A stretch of 64,000 bases of DNA from Venturia oleaginea (Eukaryota; Ascomycota; Dothideomycetes; Venturiales; Venturiaceae), in the NCBI GenBank assembly GCA_013176395.1, contig JABMLP010000040.1, positions 1 to 64,000 of the forward strand. The letters are read 5' to 3'. Position numbers and translations under genes: made by a program. Positions 42,962 to 53,672 of the stretch are shown here, in pieces; the first letter of the stretch is position 1; every line of letters starts with the position of its first letter. Under the pieces are notes generated by a model, which was not told the origin of the DNA, made no database searches, and saw nothing but the letters and a program-made list of their open reading frames with translations.

Positions 42962-43549
42962 TCAATGCCTTTTCCACCACTGCAGGCTTTCAAGCAGCTC
43001 GAGAAATTGAGCAAGTCGTTCAGCATCCTTCTGTACATCCTCCACTGAATATTTTCCTAGCTCCTTCTCCGTCATCCCCTTCGCCGTTTCCCTCGACTCA
43101 GCATCCACCTCCTCTTTCTGCTCCAACAAACCCCTCGACCATTTGCTTTCCACATAATCGATATCGTCGATCAAGGTGGGAAATACCTGTCTTAAGGTGG
43201 ACGCCCAGCCTTCGATGTCACACTGCTTTTTTTTCCACTGCGCGGTCCAGCGGTGTAATGATATCTGGTAGCGGTGTAATAATGAGTGGCAGAGGTGTAG
43301 TGAAATGGTTGCTTCCGGTGCACGAAGCCTGGAATAGTCTGGTTTTCCGAAGGATCCGTAGAGTTTTCTTGGATCCATTTTGGGGTTGTGGGCTTGAAGA
43401 AGAATGGTTTGTGTCATTTCTCGAGGGAGGGTGAGAATGGTTGGCGGGGATGGTGTATTCGTCAAGATGCTCGGGCTTTGATTCTTGCCGTCGTTTGTGT
43501 CCATTGCTTTGGTATGAGGACTGGCCTCGATGCCGTCGTCAGTGTCCAT
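42962..43549 (-). CDS. F-box-like protein, local expanded family
   Basis: 195 residues. A Ser/Thr/Pro-rich N-terminus contains an imperfect duplication (MDTDDGIEASPHTKAMDTND). PTILTLPREMTQTILLQAHN follows (F-box-like), then LCHSLLHRYQISLHRWTAQW, the family pattern IDDIDYVESKWSRGLLEQ, and an acidic/Lys-rich end, LAQFLELLESLQWWKRH. It shares order and spacing with the copies at 27484 and 30181. It is the most complete member in the window. Role unknown. Confidence 0.6.
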   Translation of the reverse strand: MDTDDGIEASPHTKAMDTNDGKNQSPSILTNTPSPPTILTLPREMTQTILLQAHNPKMDPRKLYGSFGKPDYSRLRAPEATISLHLCHSLLHRYQISLHRWTAQWKKKQCDIEGWASTLRQVFPTLIDDIDYVESKWSRGLLEQKEEVDAESRETAKGMTEKELGKYSVEDVQKDAERLAQFLELLESLQWWKRH

Positions 43550-44023
43550 GCTTTAGTGTGAGGACTGGCCTCGATGATGTGGTAGATGATGAGGAGGAGG
43601 AGTAAAGGTGAACTGGTCAAGGTGTGTTGGCTTTATACATTCTGTATTTTGATGGACCCTTAAAATTATGCGTTACTAATATGACCCGGAAGATCAAATG
43701 TAGCTATTATTTAAGGACAAATGGGTTACCCATCTATGGCTTCCTTTCTCAGCGAGCTTGGGACTATTATGGCTCACATATTACCATGATTCTATGGCTT
43801 GTACTATTGCGAGTTCTATATCGAGATTTTTCGTTTCTGTGATGGTTGATTCCGGGACGCTCGTTATTGAGGTATTCGTTTTTTTCAAGCTTTTATCCAA
43901 GACACTTACTTCTGGGACGCTTGATTCTGAAGAGTTTGATTTCGGGTTTTTGGGCTTTATTGCTTTCGTATCGGAAATTTTCGATATAGTCATGCATGGT
44001 ATCCGATTGAGTTCGAACTGTGA

Positions 44024-44400
44024 TTATATGTACTTCCTCTTCATAGAAAGTATATTCTTCCACACTATCACAGCCTTGAGTTCCCAAGATGGTTTCCGAC
44101 CGACCTTGTCAGATGCCTCAAGACTTGCCCTATCAGCGTCGTCCAGGGTCCATTCCATGTCAACGGCACACCATCTTTCAGGAGTAGAGGCATCTTTCAG
44201 GAGTAGAGGCATCTTTCAGGAGTAGAGGCAGCAGCTCTTCAGCACTACCTTGAAAGTACCACTCCTCCCCGTCCTCGATATCATAATTGGTTTCAGTGTA
44301 TTTGCAGTCAGGGCTGTTGCATTCGGTCTCGAAGAGAAAGCCGTGGATGCTCACTACTCCATCGGTGTGTCCAGCACGTTGTGAGAGCCCTGCGCTGGAT
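44024..44400 (-). pseudogene. 3' part of an unrecognised gene, frameshifted by a 19-bp repeat
   Basis: The frame AGHTDGVVSIHGFLFETECN, SPDCKYTETNYDIEDGEEWY, FQGSAEELLPLLLKDASTPE is open and well formed but is thrown out of frame by the 19-bp tandem repeat at 44173-44229. With one unit fewer it would continue as RWCAVDMEWTLDDADRASLE to the stop at 44024. The 5' part (44400-44890) shows scattered coherent pieces (FVTSLESFDWRKIHEFCTRA) with several stops. No family recognised. Confidence 0.4.
44173..44229 (+). repeat. 19-bp tandem repeat, three units
   Basis: Unit CATCTTTCAGGAGTAGAGG, three perfect copies. Because 19 is not a multiple of three, the copy number sets the reading frame of the minus-strand remnant. 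Confidence 0.95.
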
Positions 44401-44889
44401 TAGACACGCTTTCACCACGTCATTGGTGTTGCCAAGTATGAACGAAATGAAGCGATGTCTTGGTGAGATATCGCTGGTAGTGTTGGCGCAAGGTCTTTCG
44501 AATCTATTGGGGCTTGTGATGCTCGATTCATTACCATACCTAGCCTTGTTTATATTATCATGGCTGGGAAGTACTGTCAAAATGAGATGATGCTGGAGAG
44601 GAGAAGAAAGAAGATATTCGTGAGTGCAGTCTGCAAGGTCAGCATCGTTGCATCCTGCATGCATGATACAAAGAATCCTCGTATCAAGCCGTCTTTTCGC
44701 CGAAAAGCTGCAGGTTGTACCTCGACCATGCCTTTGGCCCTCGTGCAAAACTCGTGAATCTTCCTCCAGTCGAATGATTCTAGAGACGTCACAAAATCTC
44801 CCCACGATGCAACGTTGGGCGAAACTTTGAAAAATTCTTTGAGAATTCAGGATTGGCAATCTCGAATTATCTCGATCCAGTTTCTGCAA

Positions 44890-45606
44890 GTATAATAAGG
44901 ATCAAAGATGGTGCTACCAGTACATTGAGGGCTAGCCCAAGACAAGCCATTGGTTAACCAGATTACTGAGTTGCTAGGCCCAATTCGTGGATCTCCAAGT
45001 AGATGGGGCTTGAAAGTGACTGTAGCCCGCAAGATCCGAGACAGATAGAACCCGGAGATATCTGATGCCACGAATAGCATGGTCTGAAGAATGCAAGATA
45101 TACTTATTCAGTGTGTCTAGTTCTTGATCTATGATAGGTACTTGATGGCCACAGATGATGGCCTGAAGATCGATGCCGTCGAGGTTCTTCAAGAACGCTA
45201 GAATACCGGTTAAGCGCGGATACTTCAGAAAGGCTTATCTTTGATTTTATCTTTGATATTATCTTTGATATTATCTATGATAAGGTCTTGGGATTGTTAG
45301 TCGAAGTTGATAATTTCCTAGCGATCTTGAAAATAATTTTGCCGGGAAATTATGGCCATCGATCTCGGGTTAGCCACTGGCGATGGTGTGATGGGTTGCC
45401 AAGCTACGGCGTCAGTGTACAGTCATGAACGCCGGCGGACTTTTCAGAACGGCTTCGCGTAAGGAACTCAGTGAAGCCATACTTGCTCCCGTCATGAAGG
45501 GGAATCGCACCTACCGCCGCGATCAATAGGCTCTCATGGAGATACAGTCGCTGCCACCGAACACGATGATTCTCCTACACCACACATACACGAACTCCAA
45601 ACCGCC
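44890..45606. other. Intergenic region with a 12-bp repeat
   Basis: No gene supported. A 12-bp repeat (TTATCTTTGATA, four units, 45235-45282) is followed by the upstream region of the lipid kinase gene. Confidence 0.5.
45235..45282 (+). repeat. 12-bp tandem repeat, four units
   Basis: TTATCTTTGATT/TTATCTTTGATA units in a row; the last is TTATCTATGATA. Confidence 0.9.
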
Positions 45607-47366
45607 ATGGCCGACCACTCAGGCCTCCGCACCGTTCCGCTGGAGAGCCTGCTGGGCGAACTCAAGCCCCTCATCATTGGATTCCAGATATCCACCGACC
45701 ATCCTACATGGGCGACCTGCTTCTTGGTAGATGGCACGATAGCCCCGCAACCTCCGACCTACCAGGTTGTCAAGACGGACGAATACAAGGACGCTGCTGC
45801 ACTCAAGGCGGGTAGGTAACCTCTACTTCAGTAGAACACCCTCAAGTTTACTTCGATATCGATAACTGACATGATGTAGCAATTCCCTCCCACCTCATTA
45901 TTGACCAAGCTTCCCCATGGATTGCGAAATCAAAGCATGACACTACCACGGTTGTCCTGTCCACCCTCTCTGGCACTGGACAGGCCTCGCGCTTCTTCAA
46001 GAGCATGCTCAAACCTCTCCTCGAGCATTTCGGACTCCTCCAGGGCCATCACTTCACCATGATAGAGACTGATGCCGCTGAGGACATTCACGACTTTGCT
46101 TCAATCATCTTAGCGCTTCGTGCTCAGGGTGCTCAGTGGCAGGGCGAGAACGGCAGGTTTATGGCTGCGCCGATCGAGCAAAACATCATACTGCTTTCTG
46201 GAGACGGCGGAGTCTCGGATATAATAAACGGCATACTAGGAGTAGACGCGTACCCGAAGGTTTCGGATCTAGCCACCGCCGCTTATCACCAGTTTGACCC
46301 GGCATGGAGCGCTCCCATCATCAATCTGATACCAATGGGAACTGGCAACGCTTTGGCAAATTCGAATGGCATCATAGGTCCGGGCGACAAGGTAGGTCCA
46401 CCACTTCTCTCCCGAATCAAGACCATCCTTTTCACAACTGAAACCGATCCGAGGACCCCAATTCAAGGTCGGTATCGGTAAATTTTTGGCCACTAAGAAA
46501 CGATGTGGCCAGAAATTTTTCAATGTCGATCTTGAAGCTACAGACCTTACAGAGATGTAAAATTGGCTAAACTTCGGAACCAGACTTTTGGCTTGCGGTC
46601 GCTTTTCTGCGGCCAGCCCGAGCCCGTACCTATCTTCCGCGTGGACTGTTCCTTAGGCACGAAACTGTTGTCTGAGGGCACAGACGACGGCCCCCTGGAA
46701 AACAAACGTCCAGACTCGCACCAACACTTTTACGGCCCCCACGGAGTCTTTTATGGCGCAGTGGTATGCAGCTGGGGTCTTCACGCGAGTCTCGTTGCCG
46801 ACAGTGACACGGAGGAGTATCGCAAGCATGGAGACAAACGCTTTGCAATGGTTGCCGAGAACCTGGTGAACCCAGCCGACGGGAATGGTCCCCATAGCTA
46901 CAAAGGCGAGCTGAAAGTTGGAACCCGGAACCCAGGCACGGCCTTTGTTGCTGATGACTCGTTCGATGTGCCAAGAGAGCATGGCTACATCCTGGCTACA
47001 TTTTGCTCGAAGTTGGACGCCAACTTCACGGTTTCTCCACAATCTCGTCCTCTTGATGATCGCTTGATGCTTGTGCGCTTTGGGCCTCAGAATGATGCGC
47101 AAGAGATCTGGCGGCTGCTCGCCAATGGACAGGGGGTGCTTGTAACAGACCAAGCTGTCACTTACCGAGAGTTTAACACCTTGCGTATCACTTTTGACGA
47201 GGATGATGCCAAATGGAGACGTGTTTGTATCGATGGGACTATCATACAAATGCAGAAAGGTGGCGCATTGACTGTGGTGAAGCATGATGAGGAGGAAATT
47301 GTACGGCTTCGGGTCGTGAAGGAGAAGGTAGAGAGGGAGAACAAGGACACGGAAATGAAGGGATAA
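45607..47366 (+). CDS. Diacylglycerol/sphingosine-kinase-like lipid kinase
   Basis: Three exons, 45607-45811, 45880-46391 and 46584-47366; introns of 68 and 192 bp with GTAGGT donors; frame kept, 499 residues. The DAGK catalytic domain (PF00781) shows LSTLSGTGQASRFFKSML, the nucleotide-binding GDGG at about 176-179 (LLSGDGGVSDIINGI) and PMGTGNALANS at about 220. The C-terminal lobe has YGAVVCSWGLHASLVADSDT and EYRKHGDKRFAMVAENL. The kinase would phosphorylate a lipid such as diacylglycerol, sphingoid base or ceramide; which one cannot be told from sequence. No membrane segment or regulatory domain is visible. The second intron is longer than usual, and its span contains an in-frame stop, which supports its removal. 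Confidence 0.87.
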
Positions 47367-48013
47367 AGGCAACAGGACCTTGACAACTTAGCTGAGTGGA
47401 TCCAGAGTTTACAGACCAGCCTAGTAGATGCAGACATGTACATGCTTGACTAATGCATATCTTACGGAATGACTGTTTGGAAGCTCACGAATATTTGGCC
47501 TCTTGAATTGTCATGTGGAAATCTTGCCCTCGCGATTGGGAGTGTTCACTTCGAGGGCAGGCTTTCATTCTATGTCTTGTAGTGGATTCGGCTATTCTAC
47601 GATTTGTTTGCTGGAGGATCGGATTGATGCATAGGCTCGCGGACTTGTTGGAACTGGTTATGGCTTTGAGTTCTTTTCCGACATTTTGAAGCGTGGAATG
47701 GATTGTGGGACTGGGATTGCATGGTTTGTATTGAGATGATGCTTTTTTTATAATGTGAGGGATAAGGTGGTACTGTGAGTTCTTGGATTGCTGGGACGGA
47801 GGTGGTGTTAAAGGATTGATGGTGATTTGTTGGGTTTGAGTGATGGACAGTTGAGGCGGTATTAGGTAGGGTGCATAATTCCGTTGCTTCTGTGATCTTT
47901 GGAGGTGTATGTGAACTCGATGAATTTATGGCGAGACTGTTTAGTGATCTCGCTAGAAATCTATCGATACCTATCGATATCGAGCTTAAGTAACGAAGCA
48001 GAGTCGGAATTTA
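47367..48013. other. Intergenic region
   Basis: No gene seen; the region downstream of the lipid kinase gene runs up to the pogo-like insertion at 48014. Confidence 0.5.
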
Positions 48014-48800
48014 ACGTGTTTCACCACTCACTTGGCCACCCCACTCACTTGGCCACCCCAACCACTAAATCTCAAGTCATCGTGCGATAAACCTCCCACC
48101 AATACAGCTTTTATTAAAATAATTCTAACAATACATTCTTTACGTATTTGGGCTTCGATTAATCTTATGACCTTGAATACCGCAGCCACTACATGTTGGT
48201 AATGCTCGCTGTCGTACGACGACTTCCTGCAGCTGGTGGTGAGGGCGTCTCTTCAACACGCTGAAACCACGCGTTGATTGTCGCTGGATCTTCGCATTTT
48301 GCACGCTGTGAATGGAACTTACGATTCCACTTCGTACAAAGCTCCAGCTGAGCGTTGATGAAGCGGGATACCCAGTTCTTCCCGACTAATGACGGTGGAG
48401 GATTCGTACCGCGTTTTTCGAGTAAAGCGTTTGCCATTCGTCGTACGTCGATAATTTGGGGCGGAAATCCTCGTCGATCAAGGTCTAGAATCCACTGAAC
48501 CAGAGCCTGCTCTTCATGTATTTGTAACTTTCTCTTTTGGTGGTTAGATTCGCTTCGTGGTTTACCACCTTGAAGACGAGACTGAAGTGTAGATCGAGGA
48601 ATATCGTACGACGCTGAGATTTGATGTTGACTTAAATTTGGATTCGTTTGAAAGCTCTGCTTCGCAAGAAGTAATCTAGCCTCTTTGCAAGCCGATCCGG
48701 GGGTTGGTGTTGACATTATCGCGATAATTGTACAAAGGGATTAGACTTTTTGGTTGGGTGGCCAAGTGAGTGGGGCGGCCAAGTGAATGGTGAAGCACGT
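48014..48800 (-). mobile_element. 787-bp pogo-like element, copy B (intact DNA-binding ORF)
   Basis: TA duplications at 48012-48013 and 48801-48802; inverted ends of about 50 bp starting ACGTGTTTCAC, each with two tandem 17-bp units (CACTCACTTGGCCACCC). Same length as copy A at 22061-22847 and nearly identical, so both moved as this short form rather than by separate decay. It lies about 145 bp upstream of the AFG2-like start codon and could affect that promoter. Confidence 0.94.
48189..48716 (-). CDS. Truncated pogo transposase: DNA-binding domains only
   Basis: 175 residues, MSTPTPGSACKEARLLLAKQ to TTASITNM. Residues 10-60 form a psq-type helix-turn-helix (NLSQHQISASYDIPRSTLQS) and residues 70-140 a CENP-B/Tc5-type second one (EEQALVQWILDLDRRGFPPQ and LVGKNWVSRFINAQLELCTK). 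The chain stops at the point where the DDE domain would begin. Could bind the termini of its own family without cutting. Intact, while copy A has a nonsense codon. Confidence 0.8.
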   Translation of the reverse strand: MSTPTPGSACKEARLLLAKQSFQTNPNLSQHQISASYDIPRSTLQSRLQGGKPRSESNHQKRKLQIHEEQALVQWILDLDRRGFPPQIIDVRRMANALLEKRGTNPPPSLVGKNWVSRFINAQLELCTKWNRKFHSQRAKCEDPATINAWFQRVEETPSPPAAGSRRTTASITNM

Positions 48801-48944
48801 TAATCGTCAATACATTGATGACTCATGGATCTGGTCACGTGTATTGGGTCTGGCTGACAGGGGTCAAATTAATCACCAATTTTTTCCCCCTTCAAACTCA
48901 ATCCTTTCTATCAACCAAACAGCATCTCTCCCCTGCCTTCCAAA

Positions 48945-51414
48945 ATGGCCGCCCCGAGGCGCTACAGCCTCCGCCCACCGGGCAACCAAATCAAACCCAC
49001 CGACCCCGGTTTAGAACGCATGTTCCGCATCGAAATGAAAAAAGACGATATGACTACTGAAAACATCAATCCTGGCGATCCCATCCTTATCCAATACCCG
49101 GAGACCAAAGTTGGAGGCGTGGGAATCGCATTTCAATCCACCGATACGAGTAAGACGACCACAAAGCCCTCGGTGAAGATTTATGATTCACTAAAGAGGT
49201 GTTTTGGGTTGACGATGGAGGACAAATGTACCATTGAGAGGTTTTTTGGGAAGTTTCGGAGGGCGGCGAGGGTTGTTGTTGTTGATGTTAGTGCGGGGGA
49301 TAATTTTGTGTTGGAGGAGGTGAGGCATGCGTTGGAGTATTGGGTTGGGAGTGCTCTTGGTATGTTTGATTTTCTTTGGTGGGTGGGTGGGTGGTGAATG
49401 TTTTGTTTGTTGATTGGGATTTAGGACATCTTCAGTTTATCTGTCCTGGATGTACGTTTGATGTTAGGCTGAGGCTTGGGGGGGTTGTTGCTCGGGTACG
49501 GAAGTACAAGATTTTGGAGATTTTTGAGGCGGATCGAGGCGCTGATGATGGTAAGTTTTTACTTCAAAGAGATACAGGTCTCACAGAACTCCTGGCGGTT
49601 TTCATCTTTCGGGGCGCTAGAAATTTGGTAACATTGATGTCAATCTGGCAATGGAGTTTGGCTCCGGAGTTTGGCAGCGCGTAGCAGATTTAACTGATCT
49701 GTGTTTTCTAGAGACCAACGAAACATCAGTGTACGTACCCTACGAATTCGATCCCAGCTGGGGTAAGATCGAGATCTCGGACAGTGCTGTCCCAGTAGCA
49801 CCTAAAAAAGACGTTCGAGTTGACCTCAAAACCCCAAACTTGAAAGGTCTTGATCGACAATTGGAGCAACTTCGTAAGCATGTCGAGAGCATCAATCACA
49901 TGCTCAATCAAGGCTTCAGGGCAGAGGCGCTCATGCTACCCTCGCCGGTCCTACTTCACGGCTCTACGGGTGTGGGCAAGACTGCTGTATTGCAAGGTCT
50001 GAAAAAAGCCAACTGGTCTAAAGTTGTCCAGATTGACACCAGCCAGGCTAGTGAAGCGAAAAAAAGGTTTACAGAGGCACTCTCTTCTCAGCCTAGTCTG
50101 GTTATTCTGGATGATTTGGAAACAATAGCCGGCCGAGATTCAGATTCCGGCTTGTTCACTAAAGAATTAACGAAACAGATCAAGAATCTTTCTGGATCTC
50201 GGGTTCAGGTCGTGGCCGCATCAAAAAAGAGACTTGACATTGATCAAAAGTTGCTAGGTGTTTTCGCTAAATGCACAATCGAGCTGTCAATTCCTACCAG
50301 AGTTTCACGAGCAGATATTTTGAAGGATCTGGTCCCTACAAGGACATCTGAAGAGCTACGAATCTTTGTGGCCTCCCGGACAAACGCGTTCACTGCTGAA
50401 GATCTGAAAACGCTTTGTGACCGAGCTAGCCGATGTGCTTTCGCGAGGTGCAATAGCTTGTCGAAATGGCTATCGATCGAGGAGTGCAGTTCTTTCCAGA
50501 TCACACGCGAAGATTTCGAACAAGCCTTGCGAACAGTTCATCCTACCACAATGGCCGAGCTCTACATTGAGGTTCCCGAAGTCCGCTGGTCAGATATTGC
50601 AGGTTCAACAGAGGTCAAAAAGACACTTCAACGCGCCGTCGAACTTCCTCTCAAACGTCCAGATCTTGTCAAAAGTCTCAATTTGCGCACGAATAGTGAT
50701 ATCTTGATGTATGGCCCTCCCGGCTGCTCCAAAACTCTCACGGCCAAAGCTCTCGCTACAGAATCGGGACTCAACTTCATTGCGGTACAAGGTCCAGCTC
50801 TGGTCTCCAAATACGTCGGTGAGACGGAACAGAAAATTCGCGATATTTTCAGGAAAGCCAGGGAAGCCGCGCCATCCGTCATCTTCTTCGACGAAATCGA
50901 TTCGATTGCTCCAAACCGTGACTCGGGACATGAGGGACTCAACACCGTGGCCACCCTTTTGAATGAAATGGATGGTGTTGAGGCTGTCACGAAAGTCCTC
51001 GTTCTGGCTGCGACGAATCGACCTGAAGCTATTGATCCGGCATTGTTACGACCCGGGAGACTTGGAGCCACGATCTTCGTAGGACCACCTGATAAGCAAG
51101 CCATCGAGGAGATCTTGAAGATGCAAACCGATAAGATGATGAAGGCGGATGATCTGGGATTGAGTGATATTGCTCAGCGAATGATTGAGGACGAACAAAA
51201 ATGCTATTCCGGGGCTGATGTTGCGGATTTATGTCACACTGCTGCGGAGAATCGTGCGGGCGAGGCGTTGGAAAAGAACGAAAGTGATGTGGAAGCTACG
51301 TTGAAAAGGGAGGATGTGGAGGCGGCGTTACTGGTGGCGAAACCTTCTCTTACAAAGGAGGGCGTGGAGACTTTGAGAGCCTGGAGTATTGCCGGAGTTA
51401 CCAAAGTCGGGTAG
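48945..51414 (+). CDS. AFG2: AFG2-like (SPATA5/Drg1 class) AAA ATPase
   Basis: Three exons, 48945-49359, 49425-49550 and 49712-51414; introns of 65 and 161 bp; frame kept, 747 residues, near the usual 750-800. A substrate-binding N-domain is followed by D1 (HGSTGVGKTAVL at about 264-271, LVILDDLETIAG) and D2 (MYGPPGCSKTLTAKALATES at about 514 onward, VIFFDEIDSIAPNRDSG at about 570, AATNRPEAIDPALLRPGR). The D2 Walker A GPPGCSKT is a mark of the AFG2/SPATA5 group, which extracts shuttling factors from pre-60S ribosomes in the cytosol. D1 is atypical (STG instead of PPG in Walker A, DD in Walker B). Intact and probably essential if it is the only copy. Confidence 0.88.
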
Positions 51415-51821
51415 GCCTTACTAAGGTTCTATTCTTTTGCCGAAAATATAGCCGATTCTGACGAGATCTACACCATTATGGAGGTTTCGTCCTTCTCAAG
51501 TGGGCGATCAGGCTCAATCTACGCCAGTCTAACGTTACGCTCTTTTCAATCTGGACAGATTACTTACTTAGTACAGATTTTACTGCCCCTATAGCCAAGG
51601 CGTTTTAGGGCTATGCACGGCCGGCCGATTGTTTACTTCAAATAGCTCCTGCTATAGACTCTTAACCCCCAGTATCTACCGTCAGATTTGCGACTCTGCG
51701 ACTACTAGCGTAGGCGAGTACGACAATCTCCTAAATCTCGTGATAATGTCTGCCGTGGTGGTGAGTTTTCTACGTGTACTTAAGATTCTACCAGTACAAA
51801 TACTATTACCTTACTTGTATA
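51415..51821. other. Intergenic region, AT-rich flank of the pogo insertion
   Basis: No gene. TA-rich, mutated-looking sequence up to the TA target of the element at 51822. Confidence 0.5.
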
Positions 51822-53670
51822 ACGTATTCCACCATCGAGTGGGTCAACCCATCGAGCGGGTCAGTTTATGCCAAGACCAACTGCTCCCTTATCAACACAA
51901 TATGTCTCAACAACGAAACGCGCAATCATCTAACAGAGAAGGCAGAAACCAGTTTGCCCTTTCTGCCTACAATACCCACCAATTCCGAAGCCTCCGGCGC
52001 GCTGCTGAGGCGTTTGATATACCTCCTTCAACATTAACTAGGCGATATAACGGAATTACGTATCGCCTAGATACTCGCAACGCCCGACACAAGCTCACTA
52101 CGACTGAAGAGCAGACAATTGTCCAATACATCCTCGACCTCGACTCGCGAGGATTCGCGCCCCGGCTGTGTGAGGTAGCAGATATGGCGGATAAACTACT
52201 GGGTGTATGCGGTGGAGAGCCAGTAGGGAAAAACTGGGCTGAGAGGTTCATAACGCGCTCAGATGAGCTCAAGATGGCCTTCAATCGAGCTAAGGATAGG
52301 CAGAGGATACTACAGGAAGATCCAGAGATTATTGGCGCGTGGTTCAAGCTCGTTACAGACACCAAGGCAAGGTACGGTATCCACGACGAGGATACGCACA
52401 ACTTTGACGAGATTGGCTTCCAGATGGGCGTTATTGGGTCAATGAAGGTCGTCACAGCTTCTGAAAGACGTACACGGCCTAATTTAATCCAGCCAGGCGA
52501 TCGCGAGTGGGTTACAGTTATCCAGAGCATCTGCGCCGCCGGGTATGCGACCCCGCCATTCATTATCTATAAAGGACGCGTTCATATCTCTGCGTGGTAT
52601 GAGGAGGGAGATATGCCACGGAATTGGAAGCTCTCGGTCTCTGAGAACGGCTGGAAAAATAATGCGCTTGGTCTTGAGTGGTTGAAGCACTTTAACGCGT
52701 ATACAAAGGCGCGGCAGGTGGGGGTATACAGGCTGCTTATTTTGGACGGCCATGAGAGCCATCTCAACCAGGATTTCAAGGACTACTGCCTCGAAAACAA
52801 GATCCTAACCCTCTGCATGCCATCGCACTCGTCGCATATACTCCAGCCCCTTGATGTGGTCTGCTTCTCGCCGTTGAAGCGCAAGTACTCCCAACGCGTC
52901 CGGGACTTGGCACGCCGACGCGTGTACCATATCAACAAGGAAGGCTTTCTCCCTGCCTTCAAAGACGCGTTTTTCGACGTGTTTATGAAAGAGAACTGTC
53001 AAAAGGCTTTTGAGGCAGTAGGGCTAGTCCCTATCGACGCGCAGGTGGTGTTGGATCGCCTTGAAGTACGGCTACGAACCCCGCCAGAAACCCATCTCCC
53101 AGAAACGCCGTGGCAGTCCAAGACTCCAAGTAATACTTATGAATTTGGATCCCAATCCAAGCTCGTAAGCGAGTCTTTTACTCGGTCACCAGTTACTGCG
53201 CAGGCAGGCTTTTCCCAGCTTGTTAAGGGCGCTGAATTGATACTACACCAAAACGCTCTGCTTGTTGCGCGTAACCGCGAGCTTGAAGAGCAATTAGCAG
53301 TAACAACGAACCGAAAATGGCGCAAAAGGAAGTGGATCCAGCAAGGTGGTACTATTGAGTATGGGACTGCAGCAGCGCAGGTAGCTGCAGAGGCGTCTAT
53401 AGCGCCTCAGGGATCAAAGAAGGCTCGTGGTAGTGGTGGTCAAGAAACAGCCCGACCAATTCAACGGCGCTGTAGGAACTGCGGCGCAGCTGGGCATAAT
53501 GCGCGAACTTGTAAAAAAGATATCAAGATATCTTCTGAATCAGATAGCAGCACGACGGACTTAGAATCTATTGTTGATAGCGATTAAATTGAAGAGTCGT
53601 AACATAAGTTGGTCGTGCCAAGCCTTTTTGACCCGCTCGATGGGTTGACCCGCTCGATGGTGGAATACGT
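51822..53670 (+). mobile_element. Complete Fot1/pogo transposon (1849 bp)
   Basis: TA duplications at 51820-51821 and 53671-53672. Inverted ends of 42 bp with one mismatch, starting ACGTATTCCAC and then two 17-bp units (CATCGAGYGGGTCAACC). One uninterrupted transposase ORF. Nothing in the sequence argues against current activity. Confidence 0.95.
51902..53587 (+). CDS. Pogo-family DDE transposase
   Basis: 561 residues from MSQQRNAQSSNREGRNQFAL. An in-frame extension upstream to 51629 lies partly outside the element, so this ATG inside the element is preferred. N-terminal helix-turn-helix (SLRRAAEAFDIPPSTLTRRY), CENP-B-type domain (EEQTIVQYILDLDSRGFAPR, VGKNWAERFI), then the DDE_1 catalytic core with Asp in NFDEIGFQMGV, LLILDGHESHLNQD and SSHILQPLDVVCFSPLK (the pogo DDD triad). 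Near the C-terminus is a coiled stretch and a CCHC knuckle (CRNCGAAGHNARTC), then an acidic Ser-rich end. Complete; the copy at 20560-21905 is its deleted relative. Confidence 0.95.
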   Translation: MSQQRNAQSSNREGRNQFALSAYNTHQFRSLRRAAEAFDIPPSTLTRRYNGITYRLDTRNARHKLTTTEEQTIVQYILDLDSRGFAPRLCEVADMADKLLGVCGGEPVGKNWAERFITRSDELKMAFNRAKDRQRILQEDPEIIGAWFKLVTDTKARYGIHDEDTHNFDEIGFQMGVIGSMKVVTASERRTRPNLIQPGDREWVTVIQSICAAGYATPPFIIYKGRVHISAWYEEGDMPRNWKLSVSENGWKNNALGLEWLKHFNAYTKARQVGVYRLLILDGHESHLNQDFKDYCLENKILTLCMPSHSSHILQPLDVVCFSPLKRKYSQRVRDLARRRVYHINKEGFLPAFKDAFFDVFMKENCQKAFEAVGLVPIDAQVVLDRLEVRLRTPPETHLPETPWQSKTPSNTYEFGSQSKLVSESFTRSPVTAQAGFSQLVKGAELILHQNALLVARNRELEEQLAVTTNRKWRKRKWIQQGGTIEYGTAAAQVAAEASIAPQGSKKARGSGGQETARPIQRRCRNCGAAGHNARTCKKDIKISSESDSSTTDLESIVDSD

Positions 53671-53672
53671 TA

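Noticed and set aside
46653..47372. 239-residue minus frame opposite the lipid kinase
   Set aside because: Antisense shadow of exon 3, which carries the conserved DAGK C-lobe.
50628..51104. 158-residue minus frame opposite the AFG2-like D2 domain
   Set aside because: Antisense shadow of a conserved ATPase domain.
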